The notes beneath the pieces are model-generated. The model was given only the letters and a program-made list of their open reading frames with translations. It was not told the DNA's origin and did not search any database. A DNA stretch of 64,000 nucleotides from Nonomuraea coxensis DSM 45129 (lineage in GTDB: Bacteria; Actinomycetota; Actinomycetes; Streptosporangiales; Streptosporangiaceae). Below, one piece after another: positions 32,318 through 40,692 of this stretch. The stretch spans positions 8,588,501 through 8,652,500 of the forward strand of contig NZ_CP068985.1 in the NCBI RefSeq assembly GCF_019397265.1, written 5' to 3'. Made by a program: the position numbers and the translations under genes. How positions within the stretch are numbered: position 1 is the first letter of the stretch; every line of letters starts with the position of its first letter.

Positions 32318-33517
32318 ATGTCCGAGTCCTCGGTGATGCCGCTGCACATGCGGCGCGCGCAGTTCGACCCCGCGCCGGACCTCGCAGCGGCGCGCGAGGA
32401 GTCGGGCGTCACCCGGGTCAAGACCGCGTTCGGGGCCGACGCCTGGCTGGTGAGCCGGTACGCCTACGTCCGCGAGGTCCTGGGCGACGCCGAGCGGTTC
32501 CCGATCGCCCGGCAGACCATCGCGCGGCTGCCCGGAGCCCCCGAGATGACCCCCGAACAGCTCGCCAAGATCAACGCGGGCAACCTGCTCGGCCAGGACC
32601 CGCCCGAGCACACCCGGCTGCGGCGCATGCTGACCCCCGAGTTCACGCTGCGGCGCATGCGGCGCATGGAGCCCAGGGTCAAGGCCATCATCGACGAGCA
32701 CCTGGACGCCATGGAGGCCGCCGGGCCGCCCGCGGACCTGGTGCCGTCGTTCGCGCTGCCGATCCCGTCGCTCGTGATCTGCGAGCTGCTCGGCGTCCCG
32801 TACGAGGACCGCGCCGGGTTCCAGGAGCGCACCAGCCGGATGCTCGACGTCACGGTGCCCGCCGAGGAGCGGGTGGCGCTGCAGTTCCAGGGGCGGGCGT
32901 ACATGGAGGACCTGGTCGGCCGCATCCAGGCCGACCCCGGCGAGGACCTGCTCGGCATGCTGGTCCGCGAGCACGGCGACGACCTCACCAAGGACGAGCT
33001 GATCGGCATCGGCAGCCTGCTGCTGTTCGCCGGGCACGAGACGACCTCCAACATGCTCTCGCTCGGCACGCTGGCGCTGCTCCGCCACCCGGAACAGCTC
33101 GACCTGCTGCGCAAGGAGCCCGAGCGGATCGAGGCGGCGGTGGAGGAGCTGCTGCGCTGGCTCAGCATCGTGCACTCGGGCACCACCAAGGTCGCCACCG
33201 CCGAGACCCGGCTCGGCGACGCCGTCATCGCGCCCGGCGACCTGGTGATCTGCTCCCTGCCCACGGCCAACCGCGACTCCGGGGCGGTGCCGGACGCCGA
33301 CCGGTTCGACCTGACGCGCGGCGCTCCCGGCCACCTCGCGTTCGGGCACGGCATCCACCACTGCCTGGGTGCGCCGCTCGCCAGGATGGAGCTGAAGATG
33401 GCCTTCCCCGCGCTGTTCCAGCGCTTCCCGGGGCTCCGGGTGGCCGACGGCGCCGAGCCGCAGTTCCGCTCGTTCAGCGTCGTGTACGGGCTGTCCTCGC
33501 TGCCGGTCGCCTGGTAG
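32318..33517 (+). CDS. Cytochrome P450
   Basis: 399 residues, a soluble bacterial class I P450 related to the CYP105/CYP107 groups. I-helix LLFAGHETTSNML with the acid/Thr pair, K-helix ExxR in EELLRWLS, and haem loop FGHGIHHCLGAPLAR with Cys near residue 349. ATG 32318 is preceded by a weak AGGGG. No ferredoxin gene is adjacent, so reducing partners come from elsewhere. The substrate is unknown; the divergent aromatic monooxygenase hints at secondary metabolism or xenobiotic oxidation. Confidence 0.95.
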   Translation: MSESSVMPLHMRRAQFDPAPDLAAAREESGVTRVKTAFGADAWLVSRYAYVREVLGDAERFPIARQTIARLPGAPEMTPEQLAKINAGNLLGQDPPEHTRLRRMLTPEFTLRRMRRMEPRVKAIIDEHLDAMEAAGPPADLVPSFALPIPSLVICELLGVPYEDRAGFQERTSRMLDVTVPAEERVALQFQGRAYMEDLVGRIQADPGEDLLGMLVREHGDDLTKDELIGIGSLLLFAGHETTSNMLSLGTLALLRHPEQLDLLRKEPERIEAAVEELLRWLSIVHSGTTKVATAETRLGDAVIAPGDLVICSLPTANRDSGAVPDADRFDLTRGAPGHLAFGHGIHHCLGAPLARMELKMAFPALFQRFPGLRVADGAEPQFRSFSVVYGLSSLPVAW

Positions 33518-33539
33518 CGCCGTTGGTTACGCTGCACTC

Positions 33540-34493
33540 ATGCGTGTAGTGGTGATCGGCGCGAGCGGGCACATCGGCACTTATCTCGTCCCCCGGCTGG
33601 TGGACGCGGGCCACGACGTCGTGGCGGTGAGCAGGGGCAAGCGGGAGCCCTACACCCCGCACGGGGCCTGGCGGCGGGTCACCGCCGTCACCGCCGACCG
33701 GGACGCGGAGGACGCGGCGGGCACCTTCGGGCGGCGGATCGCCGACCTGGAGGGCGACGCCGTCATCGACCTCATCTGCTTCCAGGAGGCGAGCGCCCGC
33801 CACCTGGCCGAGGCGCTGACCGGGCGGGTCCGGCACTTCCTGCACTGCGGGACCATCTGGACACACGGCCCCAGCGCGCGGGTGCCGACGACCGAGGACC
33901 GGCCGAAACGGCCGCTCGGCGAGTACGGCAGGCAGAAGGCCGCGATCGAGGCGTACCTGCTGGACCGGGCGCACCGCGACGGGTTCCCCGCGACGATCGT
34001 CCATCCCGGGCACATCACCGGTCCCGGATGGGTGCCGGTCAACCCGGCGGGCAACGTCAACCCGGCCGTCTTCCAGGCCCTGGCCGACGGGGAGGAGCTG
34101 GCGCTGCCGAACTTCGGCATGGAGACCGTGCAGCACGTGCACGCCGACGACGTGGCCAGGCTGTTCATGGACGCGCTGGCCACGCCGTCCGCGTCGGTCG
34201 GCGAGAGCTTCCACTCGGTGGCGGAGGGCGCGCTCACACTGCGCGGCTACGCCGAGGCGGTGGCCGGGTGGTTCGGGCAGGAGGCGCGGCTGACGTACCT
34301 CCCGTGGGAGCGGTGGCGGGCCACGGTGTCCGAGGAGGACGCGGCGGTCACCTACGACCACATCATGTACAGCCCGCACTGCGGCATGGCGAAGGCGGCG
34401 CGGCTGCTCGGCCACCGGCCCCGCCACGAGGCGCTGGAGGCGATCGAGGAGGCCGTCGGCTGGCTGGTCCGCGCCGGGACGATCGCCGCCTGA
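33540..34493 (+). CDS. NAD(P)-dependent epimerase/dehydratase-family protein
   Basis: 317 residues, extended short-chain dehydrogenase fold with VVVIGASGHIGTYLVPRL at the N-terminus. The usual YxxxK appears as YGRQKAAIEAYLL (EYGRQK), preceded by HCGTIWTHGPSA. The P450 stop is 22 bases upstream, and TACGCT lies six bases before ATG, suggesting a leaderless promoter rather than obligatory cotranscription. Substrate unknown; sugar-nucleotide or small ketone reduction are both possible. Confidence 0.85.
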   Translation: MRVVVIGASGHIGTYLVPRLVDAGHDVVAVSRGKREPYTPHGAWRRVTAVTADRDAEDAAGTFGRRIADLEGDAVIDLICFQEASARHLAEALTGRVRHFLHCGTIWTHGPSARVPTTEDRPKRPLGEYGRQKAAIEAYLLDRAHRDGFPATIVHPGHITGPGWVPVNPAGNVNPAVFQALADGEELALPNFGMETVQHVHADDVARLFMDALATPSASVGESFHSVAEGALTLRGYAEAVAGWFGQEARLTYLPWERWRATVSEEDAAVTYDHIMYSPHCGMAKAARLLGHRPRHEALEAIEEAVGWLVRAGTIAA

Positions 34494-34503
34494 GCGCGTC
34501 CGG

Positions 34504-35772
34504 TCAGCCGGTCAGCGGCCCGAACACCTTCCGCGTGTCGATGACCTTCCCGAACAGCTCCCACCGCTGCCCCTTGAACGTCATGAGCTGCATCGACTCG
34601 ATCGGGAAGGCGTCACCCTGCCCGGTGCTGAGCGTCACGCCGGGCAGCAGCATGTCGATCGGCACGTTGCGCAGGTCGCGCACCGAGTCCCGCAGCCCTT
34701 CCCTGGTGGGGCACTTGGCCGCGTCCATCGCCTTGTGGAAGCTGTTGGCGACGGCCCAGCCGAAGGTCAGGTACGGGATGTTCGGGTCGGCCCCGGGCGC
34801 GTACTGCTTGACCTTCTGCTTGTAGAGCGTCATCTCGGCATCGGTCGCCCAGGTCGGGTCGTTCGGGTCCTTGTAGTACGAGCTGGACACGACGCCCTGC
34901 ACGTTGTCGAAGCCGACCGGCTTCAGCACGGTGATCGACGCGGCGACGTTGTTGAGGATGTGCAGCGGGTTCCAGCCGGTGTTCCTGACGTCGGCGGCCA
35001 GCGCCTGTGAGCCGAACTTCGGCGTGGTGATGTTGAGGAAGACGTCGGCCTTCGAGCCGGCCAGGTTGCGCATCTGGGGGTCGATGCTCGGGTCGGTGAC
35101 CTCGTAGCTCTGCTCGGCGACGATCGTGAGCTGGGTGCCCTCGATGGCCCGCTTGAAGCCGTTGAGGAGGTCCTTGCCGAAGTCGTCGTTCTGGAAGAGC
35201 ACGGCGATCTTGGCCGACGGCTGCTCCGCCTTCAGGTACTGCGCGTAGACGCGGGCCTCGGAGACGTAGTTCGGCTGCCAGCCGATGGTCCACGGGTGCG
35301 CGCCGTCGGTGCCCCACTTGGACGCGCCGGTCGCGACGAAGACCTGCGGCACCTTGCGCTGGTTGGCGTAGTCCCAGGTGGCGGTGGTCGAGGGGGTGCC
35401 GAGCGTCTGGAACAGGGCGAAGACCTGGTCCTGCTCCACCAGCCTGCGGGCCTCCTCGACGGCCTTCGGCGGCTGGTAGCCGTCGTCGCGCACGATGAAC
35501 TCCACCGTGCGCCCGCCGATCCCGCCCTTCTCGGCGTTGACGTAGTCGAAGTACGCCTTGATGCCCTTGGGGATGTCCCCGTAGGCGGAGGCCGGGCCGG
35601 ACAGCGGGTAGATGCCGCCCAGCTTGATGCTCTTGTCGGTGATGCCGGTCGTCTGCTGGCCCTGGCACTGGCCGGACGCGGCCGTCCCGGAGTCGCCGCC
35701 GCTCTCGCGGCCCCCGCAGGCGCCGACGGCGACCAGGAGCAGCGCCGTGCAGCCGATCGCAGATACACGCAT
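34504..35772 (-). CDS. livK: Branched-chain-amino-acid-type ABC transporter substrate-binding lipoprotein
   Basis: 422 residues. Lipoprotein signal with cleavage before Cys in LLLVAVGAC^GG. Periplasmic-binding-protein type I (LivJ/Leu-Ile-Val-binding) fold: IKLGGIYPLSGPASAYGDIPKGIKAYFDYVNAEKGGIGGR and EEARRLVEQDQVFALFQTLGTPST, then AVLFQNDDFGKDLLNGFK. Last gene of a five-gene importer operon; AAGGAG upstream of ATG 35772. Ligands of this family include branched amino acids, aromatic acids, urea and amides; the PucR and acyl-CoA ligase neighbours favour an organic acid. Confidence 0.92.
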   Translation of the reverse strand: MRVSAIGCTALLLVAVGACGGRESGGDSGTAASGQCQGQQTTGITDKSIKLGGIYPLSGPASAYGDIPKGIKAYFDYVNAEKGGIGGRTVEFIVRDDGYQPPKAVEEARRLVEQDQVFALFQTLGTPSTTATWDYANQRKVPQVFVATGASKWGTDGAHPWTIGWQPNYVSEARVYAQYLKAEQPSAKIAVLFQNDDFGKDLLNGFKRAIEGTQLTIVAEQSYEVTDPSIDPQMRNLAGSKADVFLNITTPKFGSQALAADVRNTGWNPLHILNNVAASITVLKPVGFDNVQGVVSSSYYKDPNDPTWATDAEMTLYKQKVKQYAPGADPNIPYLTFGWAVANSFHKAMDAAKCPTREGLRDSVRDLRNVPIDMLLPGVTLSTGQGDAFPIESMQLMTFKGQRWELFGKVIDTRKVFGPLTG

Positions 35773-35777
35773 CCCTC

Positions 35778-36785
35778 TTACTCCTTCCGGGGGATCTTCC
35801 TGATCAGGCGGCCGGCCAGCCCGGCGAGGCCCGTAGGGGCCACGTACATCACGGCGATGATCAGCAGGCCGAGGATGACGCCGGGCGCGGCCTCGTTGAG
35901 GTCCTGCGCGACGCTCGGGACGAACATCACGAACAGCGCGCCGAGCACCGGCCCGGCGGTCGAGCCGAGCCCGCCGACGACCAGGCCGGCGAGCAGGGTG
36001 ATCGACAGGTTGAGGGTGAACGAGTCCGGCGAGACGAACCCGATCACCCACGTGTAGACGCAGCCGGCCACGCCGGCGAACATCGCGCTCCACGCGAAGG
36101 CCAGCGTCTTGTACGCCGACAGCCGCACCCCCATGACCTCGGCCGCGCCCTCGTCGTCGCGCAGCGCGTGCAGCGCCCGCCCCACCCGCGACCGCAGCAG
36201 GCTGCCGACCAGCGCGAACGAGGCCACGGCGACCGCGAGGGCGAGGAAGTACAGCCACTGGTCCTCGGCGAGGCCGCTCCAGGCGGGCGGGCTCGGCTTG
36301 GGCAGCGTCAGCCCCATCGAGCCGCCGGTGACGTGCTCGAACCGCTTCAGCAGCGGCACCAGGAAGATCGCGATCGCCAGCGTGACGAGCGCCAGGTAGA
36401 GCCCGCGCAGCCGGACCGCGGGGACCCCGAACGCCAGCCCCAGCAGGAACGCCACGGCCGCCGCGGCCGGCAGCGTCAGCGGGTACGGCAGGCCGGGCCC
36501 GTGCGCCAGGACCGCCGCCGTGTACGCGCCCACGGCGAAGAACGCCCCGTGCCCGAGCGAGATCTGCCCGGCGTGGCCGACGAGCAGGTTCAGCCCGAGC
36601 AGCGCGACCGCGTACACCAGGACCATCGTGAGCTGGAAGACGTGGAAGGGGACGAGCTGGAACGGCGCGTAGAGCGCGGCGGCCAGCAGCGCCGCCGTCG
36701 CCGCCCGGCGCCGCCCGGCGGGCGTCCACCGGAGGCGGCGGCGCGCGGGGCGCGTGTCCACGCCGGCGTCCTCGACCTGGGTCAT
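35778..36785 (-). CDS. livM: ABC transporter permease, LivM type
   Basis: 335 residues with about ten membrane helices; family motif GLNLLVGHAGQISLGHGAFFAVGAYTAA and the cytoplasmic coupling region GRALHALRDDEGAAEVMGVRLSAYK. ATG 36785 overlaps the LivH stop (ATGA), and its own stop is five bases before the binding-protein gene. A long in-frame extension upstream through livH is a shadow frame. Confidence 0.93.
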   Translation of the reverse strand: MTQVEDAGVDTRPARRRLRWTPAGRRRAATAALLAAALYAPFQLVPFHVFQLTMVLVYAVALLGLNLLVGHAGQISLGHGAFFAVGAYTAAVLAHGPGLPYPLTLPAAAAVAFLLGLAFGVPAVRLRGLYLALVTLAIAIFLVPLLKRFEHVTGGSMGLTLPKPSPPAWSGLAEDQWLYFLALAVAVASFALVGSLLRSRVGRALHALRDDEGAAEVMGVRLSAYKTLAFAWSAMFAGVAGCVYTWVIGFVSPDSFTLNLSITLLAGLVVGGLGSTAGPVLGALFVMFVPSVAQDLNEAAPGVILGLLIIAVMYVAPTGLAGLAGRLIRKIPRKE

Positions 36786-37663
36786 GCGCGTTCCACCACC
36801 GCTCGGCCGAACAGCCCGCGTGGCCGTACCAGGAGCACGCCGAGGATGATCGCCAGGGGCACGCCGATCTTGAGGTCGGAGCCGATGGCGGGCACGTACG
36901 CGCCGGCCAGCGTCTCCGCCACGCCGACGATCACGCCGCCGACGACCGCGCCGGCCGGGCTGTCGAACCCGCCGAGCGTGGCCGCCGCGAAGGCGTAGAT
37001 GAGGACGCCGCCCATCATGTTGGGCTCCAGGAACAGCAGCGGCGCGACCAGCACGCCGGACACCGCGCCGACGGTGGCGGCGAGTCCCCAGCCGATCGCG
37101 AGCGTGCGGCCCACGCGGATGCCGACCAGCCGGGCCGAGTCGGGGTTCGCGGCCACGGCCCGCATGCCGAGCCCGATCCTGGTGTGCTGGAAGAGCAGGT
37201 ACAGCAGGCCCATGACCAGCGCCACCACGCCGAGCACGCCGAGCGTCGAGAAGCCGACGCTCACCCCGCCGACCTCCAGCGCGCCGCGCGGGAACGGGTT
37301 CGGGAAGTCCTTGATGAGGAACGTCCAGATCCAGCCGGCGGCGGCGTTGACGAAGATGAACAGCCCGACGGTGACGATCACCAGGGTCAGCTCGGGCGCG
37401 CCCTCGACCGGCCTGATCACGATCCGCTCGATGAGCATCCCGCCCGCGAACGACACCGCCAGCGTGAGCGCGAGCGCCGCCCAGAACGGCAGCCCCGCCG
37501 CCACGCACTGCCAGGCGACGTAGGTGGAGAACATGGCCAGCTCGCCCTGGGCGAAGTTGACGATCCCGGTGAACTGGTAGATCAGCACCAGGGCGAGCGC
37601 CAGGCCGGCGTAGATGGCGCCCGCCCCGAGCCCTTCCACGACCTGCTGCAGGAACCCGGCCAC
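36782..37663 (-). CDS. livH: ABC transporter permease, LivH type
   Basis: 293 residues from GTG 37663. LivH landmarks: GLGAGAIYAGLALALVLIYQFTGIVNFAQGELAMFSTYVAW and the coupling helix GLGMRAVAANPDSARLVGIRVGR, and FAAATLGGFDSPAGAVVGGVIVGVAETL. It starts two bases after the LivF stop and overlaps livM by four bases. It forms the heterodimeric membrane channel with LivM. Confidence 0.93.
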   Translation of the reverse strand: MAGFLQQVVEGLGAGAIYAGLALALVLIYQFTGIVNFAQGELAMFSTYVAWQCVAAGLPFWAALALTLAVSFAGGMLIERIVIRPVEGAPELTLVIVTVGLFIFVNAAAGWIWTFLIKDFPNPFPRGALEVGGVSVGFSTLGVLGVVALVMGLLYLLFQHTRIGLGMRAVAANPDSARLVGIRVGRTLAIGWGLAATVGAVSGVLVAPLLFLEPNMMGGVLIYAFAAATLGGFDSPAGAVVGGVIVGVAETLAGAYVPAIGSDLKIGVPLAIILGVLLVRPRGLFGRAVVERA

Positions 37664-37665
37664 GG

Positions 37666-38382
37666 CTACACCCGGTATCCGAGGTAGGACTGCGCGACCT
37701 GCTCGTCCGCCCTGATCCGCTCGGCCGTGCCGGACAGCACGATGCGCCCGGTCTCCAGGACGTGCGCCTGCCGGGCGACGCCGAGCGCGAGGTGGGCGTT
37801 CTGCTCCACGACGACCACGGTGGTCCGCTCCTCTTGGTTGATGGCCTGGACGATGCGGAACAGCTCCCGGGTGACCAGCGGCGCGAGGCCCAGCGACGGC
37901 TCGTCGAGCAGGAGCACCCTGGGCCGCAGCATGAGGGCCCGGCCGAGGGCGAGCATCTGCTGCTCGCCGCCGCTGAGGCTGCCCGCGACCTGACCGAGCC
38001 GGTCGCGCAGCGGCGGGAAGTAGGTGCAGACGCGGTCGAGGTCGTCCTCCACCTCGCGGCCGCGGCGCCGGACGAACGCGCCGAGCCGCAGGTTCTCCTC
38101 GACCGTCAGCGGCATGAACGTGCCGCGCCCCTCGGGCACGTGCGCGACGCCCAGCCGGGCCACCGCGTCGGGCGGGCGGCCGGTCAGCGCGGTCCCGCCG
38201 AGCCTGATCACGCCCCGCGCCCGGACCATGCCGGACAGGGCGCGCAGCAGCGTCGTCTTGCCCGCGCCGTTGGGGCCGAGGATCGCGCAGATCTCGCCCT
38301 CGGCCACGCTGAGGTCCACGCCGTGCAGCACGCGGGCCTCGCCGTAGCCGGCGACCAGGCCCTCCACCACCAGGAAGCTCAT
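37666..38382 (-). CDS. livF: ABC transporter ATPase, LivF type
   Basis: 238 residues. Walker A GPNGAGKTT, signature SLSGGEQQMLALGRAL, Walker B VLLLDEPSLGLAP and switch His in VVVVEQNAHLAL. The short length and VEGLVAGYGEARVLHGVDL opening are typical of LivF. ATG 38382 overlaps the LivG stop. Confidence 0.94.
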   Translation of the reverse strand: MSFLVVEGLVAGYGEARVLHGVDLSVAEGEICAILGPNGAGKTTLLRALSGMVRARGVIRLGGTALTGRPPDAVARLGVAHVPEGRGTFMPLTVEENLRLGAFVRRRGREVEDDLDRVCTYFPPLRDRLGQVAGSLSGGEQQMLALGRALMLRPRVLLLDEPSLGLAPLVTRELFRIVQAINQEERTTVVVVEQNAHLALGVARQAHVLETGRIVLSGTAERIRADEQVAQSYLGYRV

Positions 38383-39137
38383 ACGGCCGTCCCCAGGTAC
38401 GCCTCGATGACGCCGGGATCGCGCTGCACCTCGGCCGGCGTCCCCTCGGCGATCTTGCGGCCGAAGTCCAGGCAGACGATGCGGCGGCAGACGCTCATGA
38501 CGAAGCCCATGTGGTGCTCGACCACGACCACGGTGAGGTCGTAGGCGTCCTTGAGCGCGCGGAGGGTGCCGGCGAACTCGGCCACCTCGGCCGCGTTCAG
38601 CCCGTTGACCGGCTCGTCGAGGAGCAGCAGGCGGGGGCGGGCGACCAGCGCGCGGGCCAGCTCGACCCTCTTGAGCGTGCCGAACGGCAGCCCGCTCGCC
38701 GGATGGCCGGCGACCCCGGTCAGGTCGAGCCGTTCCAGGACGGCGTCGGCGTCGGCGCGCAGCTCGCGCTCCTCGCGCCGCACGCCGGGCAGCCGGAGCC
38801 CGGCCGTCAGGAACCCGGCGCGGCCCCGGTGGTGGGCGCCGGTCAGCACGTTGTCGCGGACGGACATGCGCGGGAACAGGCCGAGGTTCTGGAAGGTCCG
38901 CGCGATGCCGAGCCGCGCGATCGCGTGCGGGGCCACCGCCCGCAGGTCCGTCCCCTCGTAGGCGATGGCGCCCGACTCGGCCGCGTGGCGGCGGGTCAGG
39001 CAGTTGAACAGGGTGGTCTTGCCGGCGCCGTTGGGCCCGATGAGCCCCACCATCTCGCCGCGCGCCACCGCGAAGCTCACGCCGTGCAGCGCGGTGATGC
39101 CGCCGAAGCGGACGGTGAGATCGCGCACCTCCAGCAT
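38379..39137 (-). CDS. livG: ABC transporter ATPase, LivG type
   Basis: 252 residues; first gene of the importer operon with AGGAGG upstream of ATG 39137. Walker A GPNGAGKTT, LFNCLTRRHAAESG, the signature here degenerate as ASGLPFGTLKRVELARAL (LSxGxxR replaced by LPFGTLKR, as is common in LivG: usually LPYGxQRR), Walker B LLLLDEPVNGLN and VVVVEHHMGFVM. Its promoter lies in the 160-base divergent region shared with the PucR regulator. Confidence 0.94.
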   Translation of the reverse strand: MLEVRDLTVRFGGITALHGVSFAVARGEMVGLIGPNGAGKTTLFNCLTRRHAAESGAIAYEGTDLRAVAPHAIARLGIARTFQNLGLFPRMSVRDNVLTGAHHRGRAGFLTAGLRLPGVRREERELRADADAVLERLDLTGVAGHPASGLPFGTLKRVELARALVARPRLLLLDEPVNGLNAAEVAEFAGTLRALKDAYDLTVVVVEHHMGFVMSVCRRIVCLDFGRKIAEGTPAEVQRDPGVIEAYLGTAV

Positions 39138-39149
39138 CCGGCCTCCTGG

Positions 39150-39179
39150 AGAACATTGTTCTGACGCTGGGCTCAGCGT
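39150..39179. promoter_or_regulatory. Palindromes AGAACA-T-TGTTCT and ACGCTG-N4-CAGCGT upstream of livG
   Basis: Two adjacent inverted repeats (39150-39162 and 39164-39179) between the divergent livG and PucR-type genes. Likely operators for the importer, perhaps bound by the PucR protein. The first has three bases between GAAC and GTTC, not the four of a LexA box. Confidence 0.5.
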
Positions 39180-39300
39180 AGGATCCGCTCATCAGGGGCC
39201 GCATTGGGCACGGTGACCCAAGATGTCCCCGGCATGTTGTCCGCGGAGCACAGCGACGGTCTCATCCCGGTCACGACCCGTTGACCGCCCGGCCACGGGC

Positions 39301-40692
39301 ATGGATCATCCCGGCATGTCCGGTCGTTTCCGCACCGACACGCTCACTGGCACCGAGGCCGTCCGCGCGCAGCGCGCCCGGATCCTCACCGAGCTGCTGG
39401 ACGACGTTCAGGACCTGGCCGACGCCGGGGCGGCGGCGATCCGGGCCGAGGTGCCCACGTACGCGGCGCAGGGCGGCGGCTTCCACGCCGACGTACGCGA
39501 CCAGATCGTCCGGCACTACCGCGCCAAGCTCGCGGTGCTGCTGGAGGAGCGGCCCGTGACGGCGGCCGACATCGCCTTCGTCCGGCGGGCCGCGATGCGC
39601 CGCGCCCGCGCGGGGGTGCCGCTCGCCGACTACGTCAACGCCTACCGGATCGGGCAGCGGGTCTTCTGGGAGTCGCTGGTCGAACGGGCCGGCCCGACGC
39701 CCGCCGGGCGGGAGGCGGCGCTGTCGCTGGCGGTCGCGCAGATGCGCTACTGCGACTTCGCGAGCGCGCAGGCCGCGTACGCCTACATGGAGTTCCAGCA
39801 GTACGCCGCCGCCGACTCCGTCCGCGAGAGCCGCGGCCTGCTGGAGACGCTGCTGGCCGGCGGCACGCCCACGCGCGGCAGGGAGCTGGCCGCCGCCCAG
39901 GCGCACGGCCTCGCGCCGGACGCGCGCACGCCGCTGCTGGTCGTGGTGGCGATGCTGGTCGAGGCCCCCGCCCCGGAGGGCGCCGGGCTCGACAGGGACG
40001 CCGAGGCCCGGCACGCGGCCTGCGCCGCCCTGGCGAGGACCGGCGGCAACGGCGCCCGCACGCTGTCGGTCGTACGCCAGTCGGAGATCGTGGCGGTGCC
40101 CGTGCTCGGGCCGGGCGCGGAGGCCGGGGAGCTGTGCGACCGGCTCCAGGCCGTGGTCGGGAGCCTGGCCGGCGAGGGCATCCGGCTCGCCATGGGCGTC
40201 AGCACGCCGATGGCCGGGCCGGCGCAGATCCCGCAGGCGTACCAGGAGGCGCGGGCGGTGCTGGACTTCGTGCCCGAGGACGGCGGGGTCGCGGCGCTGC
40301 CCAGGATCACCCCGTTCCAGTACCTGGCGCTGCGGGCCGACGACACCGCCCGCCATCTGGTGGACCCGCGCGTCACGGCGCTGCTGGAGGAGGACCGGGC
40401 GCGGGGCGGCGTGCTGACCGCGACGATCCGGGCGTTCGCCGCCGCCGACCTCAACCTGCGCACCGCCGCCGAACGCCTCCAGATCCACCCCAACACCGCG
40501 CAGTACCGCATGCGCCGCATCCAGCAGCGGACCGGGCGCAGCCTGCGCTCGATCGAGGACCTCGTCGAGCTGCTCGTCGCGATCGCGTTGCAGGACGCGG
40601 TTCCCACCAATGACGGCCGGGAAAGACTGGCCACCGTGACCGATGAGGGGCGGCGGCGCGCCGACGTACGGTCGTCCCATGAACCTCGCTGA
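39301..40692 (+). CDS. PucR-family transcriptional regulator with RsbRD-like N-terminal domain
   Basis: 463 residues from ATG 39301 (ATG 39316 is possible). N-terminal sensor-like helical domain (RARILTELLDDVQDLADAGAAAIRAEVPTY...FVRRAAMRRARAGVPLADYVNAYRIGQRVF) of the RsbRD_N type, a GGDEF-like CdaR central region, and the PucR C-terminal HTH (FAAADLNLRTAAERLQIHPNTAQYRMRRIQQRTGRSL). Such regulators activate purine, amino-acid, diacid or polyol catabolism in response to substrate. Divergent from the liv importer and overlapping the acyl-CoA ligase by 14 bases, so it probably controls both. Confidence 0.9.
   Translation: MDHPGMSGRFRTDTLTGTEAVRAQRARILTELLDDVQDLADAGAAAIRAEVPTYAAQGGGFHADVRDQIVRHYRAKLAVLLEERPVTAADIAFVRRAAMRRARAGVPLADYVNAYRIGQRVFWESLVERAGPTPAGREAALSLAVAQMRYCDFASAQAAYAYMEFQQYAAADSVRESRGLLETLLAGGTPTRGRELAAAQAHGLAPDARTPLLVVVAMLVEAPAPEGAGLDRDAEARHAACAALARTGGNGARTLSVVRQSEIVAVPVLGPGAEAGELCDRLQAVVGSLAGEGIRLAMGVSTPMAGPAQIPQAYQEARAVLDFVPEDGGVAALPRITPFQYLALRADDTARHLVDPRVTALLEEDRARGGVLTATIRAFAAADLNLRTAAERLQIHPNTAQYRMRRIQQRTGRSLRSIEDLVELLVAIALQDAVPTNDGRERLATVTDEGRRRADVRSSHEPR

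Noticed and set aside
30596..34493. Antibiotic biosynthetic cluster around the monooxygenase and P450
   Set aside because: No polyketide, peptide or terpene synthase in the window; only tailoring-type enzymes.
39150..39162. Possible LexA/SOS box (GAAC...GTTC)
   Set aside because: Three-base spacing rather than four, and the downstream operon is a transporter; kept only as a generic palindrome.
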